DNA of 64,000 bases from Bacillus pseudomycoides (GTDB taxonomy: Bacteria > Bacillota > Bacilli > Bacillales > Bacillaceae_G): assembly GCF_022811845.1 (NCBI RefSeq), contig NZ_CP064266.1, positions 2,108,001 through 2,172,000 on the forward strand, written 5' to 3'. Below the pieces are notes generated by a model, which worked only from the letters and a program-made list of their open reading frames with translations, was not told the DNA's origin and searched no databases. The translations under genes were made by a program, and so were the position numbers. Shown one piece after another: positions 60,228 to 64,000 of this stretch. The number at the start of each line of letters is the position of its first letter. Position 1 is the first letter of the stretch.

Positions 60228-61400
60228 GTGGAGCGTAACATATTTCAAAAAGTTCCCTTACCATGTGCATTTCTTGATGAAGAAGCGTTAGAAAGAAACA
60301 TTCAATCCATTGTTCAATTATGTGGAAGAAAGAAAGTTCGTATAGCAAGTAAATCGTTACGATCTGTGTCAGTGATGAAAAATATTTTAGCTGCAGATCG
60401 TTGTTTTCAGGGGATTATGTGTTTTTCACCAAGGGAGGCATTATTTTTAATTAAACAAGGGTTTGATGATTTATTACTGGGGTATCCTGCTTATGATCAA
60501 CAAGCCCTTCAAGAAATTAGCTTACTTACAAAGCAAGGCTTGATCATCACTTGTATGGTAGATTGTGTAGAGCATATTGATTATTTAGAGAAAATAGCAA
60601 TGGAAGTAGATGGATACTTTCGCATTTGTATTGACATTGATATGAGCAGTCAGTTTTTTCAGTTGCATTTTGGTGTTAGACGTTCTCCTATACGTACTGC
60701 CACTGAGGTTTTAAAGGTTATCGCAAAAGTAATCCAATCTCCTGTTTTACAAATAGATGGTGTAATGGGCTATGAGGCACAGATTGCAGGAGTTGGAGAC
60801 GATGTACCAAAACAAGGTTTTAAAAATAAAGTTGTTTCCTATCTGAAAAGAAAATCAGCAATGGAAGTAGTGAAAAGAAGACAAGATATTGTAAAAGCAA
60901 TACAAGGGAAAGGAAGTACAATTCGCCTTGTAAATGGAGGGGGTACAGGAAGTATAAAAACGACAATGCAAGATGAATCTGTCACAGAGATTACAATAGG
61001 CTCTGCTTTCTACTCTCCTAAGCTCTTTGATTATTATAAAGATATTAGATTTGAACCGGCTGTTGGTTTTGCTTTGCCGATTGTTAGACAACCGGAACCT
61101 CATATATATACTTGCCTAGGCGGTGGATATATTGCTTCAGGAGCAGTTGGAAAAGATAAAGAACCTATGATTTGGGAACCAAGCGGGGCGAAGTTGTTAG
61201 CTTTAGAAGGAGCTGGCGAAGTGCAAACACCTGTTTATTATGATGGTTCAGAGCATGTAACAGTTGGAGGAGTTATGTTATTTCGACATAGTAAAGCAGG
61301 TGAACTATGCGAGCGTTTTTCATCGTTACATCGTATTGTAAGTAACAAGATTATAGGGGAGTATTCCACATACCGGGGGGATGGACAATGCTTTCTATAA
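60228..61400 (+). CDS. PLP-dependent amino-acid deaminase/aldolase (alanine racemase-like N-domain)
   Basis: 390-residue PLP enzyme of fold type III, related to D-serine dehydratase/D-threonine aldolase. The N-terminal barrel has VRIASKSLRS with the probable PLP-lysine (residue 43 region), and the C-terminal domain has LVNGGGTGSIKTT, which in this family holds the phosphate group, and YTCLGGGYIASGAVGKD. The exact substrate, probably a D-amino acid or hydroxy amino acid, is unknown. GTG start at 60228 follows GGGGAGAGGAAAGC. Its 3' end overlaps the flavoenzyme gene by 13 bp, so both proteins are likely co-expressed and may act together. Confidence 0.8.
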   Translation: MERNIFQKVPLPCAFLDEEALERNIQSIVQLCGRKKVRIASKSLRSVSVMKNILAADRCFQGIMCFSPREALFLIKQGFDDLLLGYPAYDQQALQEISLLTKQGLIITCMVDCVEHIDYLEKIAMEVDGYFRICIDIDMSSQFFQLHFGVRRSPIRTATEVLKVIAKVIQSPVLQIDGVMGYEAQIAGVGDDVPKQGFKNKVVSYLKRKSAMEVVKRRQDIVKAIQGKGSTIRLVNGGGTGSIKTTMQDESVTEITIGSAFYSPKLFDYYKDIRFEPAVGFALPIVRQPEPHIYTCLGGGYIASGAVGKDKEPMIWEPSGAKLLALEGAGEVQTPVYYDGSEHVTVGGVMLFRHSKAGELCERFSSLHRIVSNKIIGEYSTYRGDGQCFL

Positions 61401-62689
61401 AAGGACAGAAATGGAGAAACTGGACGGGAAATGTAGAGGGAAATCCGCAATATATGATGTATCCCAAAAATATACCAGATGTAATTAAAGCAGTACATTT
61501 GGCAAAAGAAATGGGCAAGCGAATTCGCATTGTTGGTTCAGGACACTCGTTTACACCACTTGTTCAAACGGAAGAAATTCTTCTTTCATTAGATGAGTTA
61601 CAAGGGATTTTGAGCATGGATTCACAATCATCAATAGTAGAGGTGTGGGCTGGAACAAAGTTGTCGTATTTAGGAAGAATGTTACAAGAAAAAGGCTATG
61701 CACAAGAAAATTTAGGAGATATTGATTCACAATCTATTGCAGGTGCTATTAGTACAGGAACCCATGGAACGGGTATTACATTTGGGAGTTTGGCGTCACA
61801 GGTTGTGGAAATTACCGCTGTCCTTGCCTCGGGAGAAACTATCGTTTGTTCCGAGAAAGAGCATCCTGAATTTTGGAAAGCATTTCAGTTATCGCTCGGT
61901 ATGCTTGGGATTATTGTAAAAGTGAAATTAAAAGTCGTCCCAGCTTATTTGCTTGTTTATAAAAGCAAAAAGGAAGCATTTTCTACTGTTATGAACAGAC
62001 TGGAAGAATATAATAAACATCGTCATTTTGAATTTTTTGTGTTTCCATATTCAGATGATGTCCAAGTGAAAATTACAGATGAAACGACAGGAAAAGGGAT
62101 GGATTTAAAGTGGCATAAGTTCAAGACAGAACTACTTGAAAATATAGCTGTTTCATTATTGTCTAAAGGATGCAAAATAATGCCATCTATAAGTAAAGGG
62201 GTTAGTAGGCTGTCCGCCAAGGCGGTACCGAATGCGCAAACAACGGGTCCGAGCTATCAAATATTTGCTACATCTCGTAATGTTCGTTTTTATGAAATGG
62301 AGTATAGTATACCTGCTCAATATATGAAAAAAGTAGTACAAGAGATTCATAATCTTATACAAGAAAAGAGGTTTCAAGTACATTTTCCTATTGAATGCCG
62401 CTATGTACGAGGAGACGATATATGGATAAGTCCTGCATATGAAAGAGATTCAGCTTATATTGCTGTGCATATGTATAAAGGTATGAAATATGCTGCGTAC
62501 TTTACAGCGATGGAACATATTTTTCAAAAGTATGAAGGACGTCCGCATTGGGGGAAAATGCATACAATGGGATATGAACAATTACAACTCGTTTATCCTA
62601 AGTTAAACTCTTTCTTGGAAGTTAGAAGAGAGATAGATTCAATGGGGATGTTTTTAAATCCGTATTTGTCAAAAATGTTTTCTATTTAA
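61388..62689 (+). CDS. FAD-linked oxidase of the aldonolactone oxidase type
   Basis: 433-residue flavoprotein of the vanillyl-alcohol-oxidase superfamily. The N-terminal FAD-binding domain has IRIVGSGHSFTPLVQT, a conserved His in GSGHSF that often links FAD covalently, and IAGAISTGTHGTGITFGSLA. The C-terminal ALO (D-arabinono-1,4-lactone oxidase) domain contains HWGKMHTM near residue 390. Relatives oxidise sugar lactones or alditols and make H2O2; the physiological substrate is unknown. ATG at 61388 lies within the end of the upstream gene, after CCGGGGGGATGGACA. Ends at a shared terminator. Confidence 0.85.
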   Translation: MLSIKGQKWRNWTGNVEGNPQYMMYPKNIPDVIKAVHLAKEMGKRIRIVGSGHSFTPLVQTEEILLSLDELQGILSMDSQSSIVEVWAGTKLSYLGRMLQEKGYAQENLGDIDSQSIAGAISTGTHGTGITFGSLASQVVEITAVLASGETIVCSEKEHPEFWKAFQLSLGMLGIIVKVKLKVVPAYLLVYKSKKEAFSTVMNRLEEYNKHRHFEFFVFPYSDDVQVKITDETTGKGMDLKWHKFKTELLENIAVSLLSKGCKIMPSISKGVSRLSAKAVPNAQTTGPSYQIFATSRNVRFYEMEYSIPAQYMKKVVQEIHNLIQEKRFQVHFPIECRYVRGDDIWISPAYERDSAYIAVHMYKGMKYAAYFTAMEHIFQKYEGRPHWGKMHTMGYEQLQLVYPKLNSFLEVRREIDSMGMFLNPYLSKMFSI

Positions 62690-62690
62690 G

Positions 62691-62722
62691 AAAAAAGCTG
62701 ACAATTATTTGTCAGCTTTTTT
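62691..62722. terminator. Bidirectional terminator
   Basis: AAAAAAGCTGACAA TTAT TTGTCAGCTTTTTT, perfect 14-bp arms, shared by the flavoenzyme gene and the convergent VanZ gene, whose stop codon lies in the loop region. Confidence 0.95.
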
Positions 62723-63856
62723 GAGTGTAATTGCATTTCTTGTATGGCTTATATGCTCATAAAATAATAATTTATCGCGACTAAATACATGTAATAGGAC
62801 ATGTATAATGAAGAAACCATTAATTGAGAACATAAACAGTAATATAATGAGCATAGTTAATGGATTAGTCTGATTCAATATGGAACTACTAGAGAGAATG
62901 TAGTTTATTCCACCTAAAACAAAATAGAACAGGCCGTAACGAATAAATAATTCTTTAATGGTAATTCGCTCATTTTTACCTTTTATGTGAATACGAAGCA
63001 ACGCTTTACCAATTGTTTTTCCGTTCGTCAAATACGGAATGACGATGAAATAAATAAAGACCGCACATAGGGTGAAAATAAGTTCATATAGATTGGTATA
63101 AGACTGGATACTAGAAATGAAAATAGAATTCTCTTTATTTTTTATAACTGGCACAACAATAGATAAGAAAATCCAATCAATTTGCAGTGCGATAAGACGA
63201 CGAATAAATCCAACTGGTTTCGTAGCTAAATCGACATGTGCATCTAATTCATTTGATTTAGGAAGGAAGTACGTGAATATCGGTGCGATGAAATAACCAA
63301 TTGCTCCCCCAAGTGTATTTAAAAATAAATCATCGACATCAAATAAACGATATGCGCAATTGTATATACCGTATAATCCAGTCACTTGTGTTATCTCAAA
63401 AAATAGTGAGAGACAAAGTGAAACGAAGATTGTTTGTAAAAAACCAAGGCGGAAATAGTAACGTAAATATATGCCGACTGGAATCGTTAATAGTGCATTG
63501 AATGCGACTTGTAAAAAAGCAGATTCTTTTAATAAGTAGAAATAGGTAGCTGGTTTGGCTAATACTGCTGCTGTATGGTTGTTGATTTCTTGAATGAAAT
63601 AAAACGGTACAAGTTGAACGTGCTGTGTATTAGCTGGCTGCAGGCTACATGTATCATAAGTTTGTGGCAGCGGTAAGATAACAAGAAAATAAGCGTTTAG
63701 CAAGTAAAGAAGCAAAGAGTATAAAATAAATGAACGCCATTTATTTAAATAGCCATATTTTCTGTAATTAAATATTAAAAATGGAATCAATAGAATCATT
63801 GCTAAAAAGGGGAATAGAATAAATGCTGTTTTAATTGGAAATAAATAAGCTGTCAA
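62705..63856 (-). CDS. VanZ/RDD two-domain membrane protein
   Basis: 383-residue polytopic membrane protein. The N-terminal half is a VanZ-like domain (about residues 30-195) with FFEITQVTGLYGIYNCAYRLFDVDDLFLNTLGGAIGY, in which the DVDDLxxNTxGxxxG pattern is typical. The C-terminal half is an RDD domain (about 215-375) with FIRRLIALQIDWIFL and the TNGKTIGKALLRIHI motif. VanZ proteins have been tied to resistance to teicoplanin and to lysophospholipid or folding stress; the function of this fusion is unknown. ATG at 63856 follows AAAGGAGCC. The gene is monocistronic. Confidence 0.85.
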   Translation of the reverse strand: MTAYLFPIKTAFILFPFLAMILLIPFLIFNYRKYGYLNKWRSFILYSLLLYLLNAYFLVILPLPQTYDTCSLQPANTQHVQLVPFYFIQEINNHTAAVLAKPATYFYLLKESAFLQVAFNALLTIPVGIYLRYYFRLGFLQTIFVSLCLSLFFEITQVTGLYGIYNCAYRLFDVDDLFLNTLGGAIGYFIAPIFTYFLPKSNELDAHVDLATKPVGFIRRLIALQIDWIFLSIVVPVIKNKENSIFISSIQSYTNLYELIFTLCAVFIYFIVIPYLTNGKTIGKALLRIHIKGKNERITIKELFIRYGLFYFVLGGINYILSSSSILNQTNPLTMLIILLFMFSINGFFIIHVLLHVFSRDKLLFYEHISHTRNAITLKKADK

Positions 63857-63970
63857 AATGTGGCTCCTTTCAAAAAAAATCGGACTCCATTATAGCTTTA
63901 ATAAAATGTAAAATCAAATTTTATTTTTTAGAGGCCGAGTTGTTTCGATAGGAAAGAGGGATGAAGAGGA

Positions 63971-64000
63971 GCCTTACTGCAAATTTGCAGAAGGCTTTTT
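63971..64000 (+). terminator. Terminator-like hairpin at the window edge
   Basis: GCCTT-CTGCAAATTTGCAG-AAGGC with T-run to the window end, on the plus strand. No plus-strand gene lies upstream, so it may be a leader attenuator of the next gene or the end of an unseen transcript. Confidence 0.55.

Overview
This 64-kb window is chromosomal DNA from a member of the Bacillus cereus group. The support is the zinc phospholipase C (PlcB), an InhA2-type metalloprotease, PlcR-type promoter boxes, a NaK-type cation channel, an sspH spore-protein gene, AT-rich Firmicute codon use, and at least eight copies or fragments of a short interspersed repeat that I recognise as bcr1, a repeat reported as specific to this group. 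PlcB and NaK differ from the textbook B. cereus sequences at several residues, and no sphingomyelinase gene follows plcB, so this may not be the B. cereus/anthracis core clade. I see no tRNA, rRNA, CRISPR array, prophage or insertion sequence; the window looks like ordinary core genome with small rearrangements.

1-8.3 kb: the 3' part of a CBS-domain HlyC/CorC protein, aspartase (aspA), lactate permease behind tandem Rex boxes, a membrane-anchored thioredoxin-like protein, an ArsR-type regulator, sspH, and a POT-family peptide transporter. 8.3-12.5 kb: a divergent, Fur-controlled ferric-siderophore ABC system (lipoprotein, two permeases, ATPase) like YfiY/YfiZ/YfhA/YusV. 12.6-23.4 kb: a methyltransferase, threonine-to-glycine catabolism (kbl plus an epimerase-type threonine dehydrogenase), a Nudix hydrolase, the yojN/yojO MoxR-VWA pair, cardiolipin synthase, two glycine-rich (probably spore-surface) proteins and a C39-like lipoprotein. 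bcr1 copies are concentrated in the first 24 kb and sit in 5' leaders or at stop codons.

23.6-29.5 kb: an APC-family amino-acid permease preceded by a short leader peptide with four consecutive His codons and a strong intrinsic terminator (a candidate histidine attenuator), then treR-treP-treC with paired TreR operators and a cre site. 29.7-41.1 kb: an APH-like kinase, an alanine/glycine symporter, the glnQHMP glutamine importer, an amino-acid permease with OsmC, and a two-component system divergent from a cell-wall-binding-repeat lipoprotein. 41.3-51.8 kb: a decayed SulP transporter gene, a universal stress protein, a MarR-regulated DHA2 efflux pump, and the full ribose operon rbsRKDACB with a small transaldolase.

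51.8-64 kb: a secreted-virulence and cell-surface region: inhA2 with a PlcR box and a long leader holding a strong terminator hairpin, a peptidoglycan amidase, an MFS transporter, butanediol dehydrogenase, a NaK-type channel with the unusual filter TVGDSD, PlcR-boxed plcB, a PLP enzyme with an aldonolactone-oxidase-like flavoprotein, and a VanZ/RDD membrane protein. The observations most worth following are the His-codon leader/terminator, the NaK filter variant, the inhA2 leader hairpin, and the bcr1 insertions between promoters and ribosome-binding sites.
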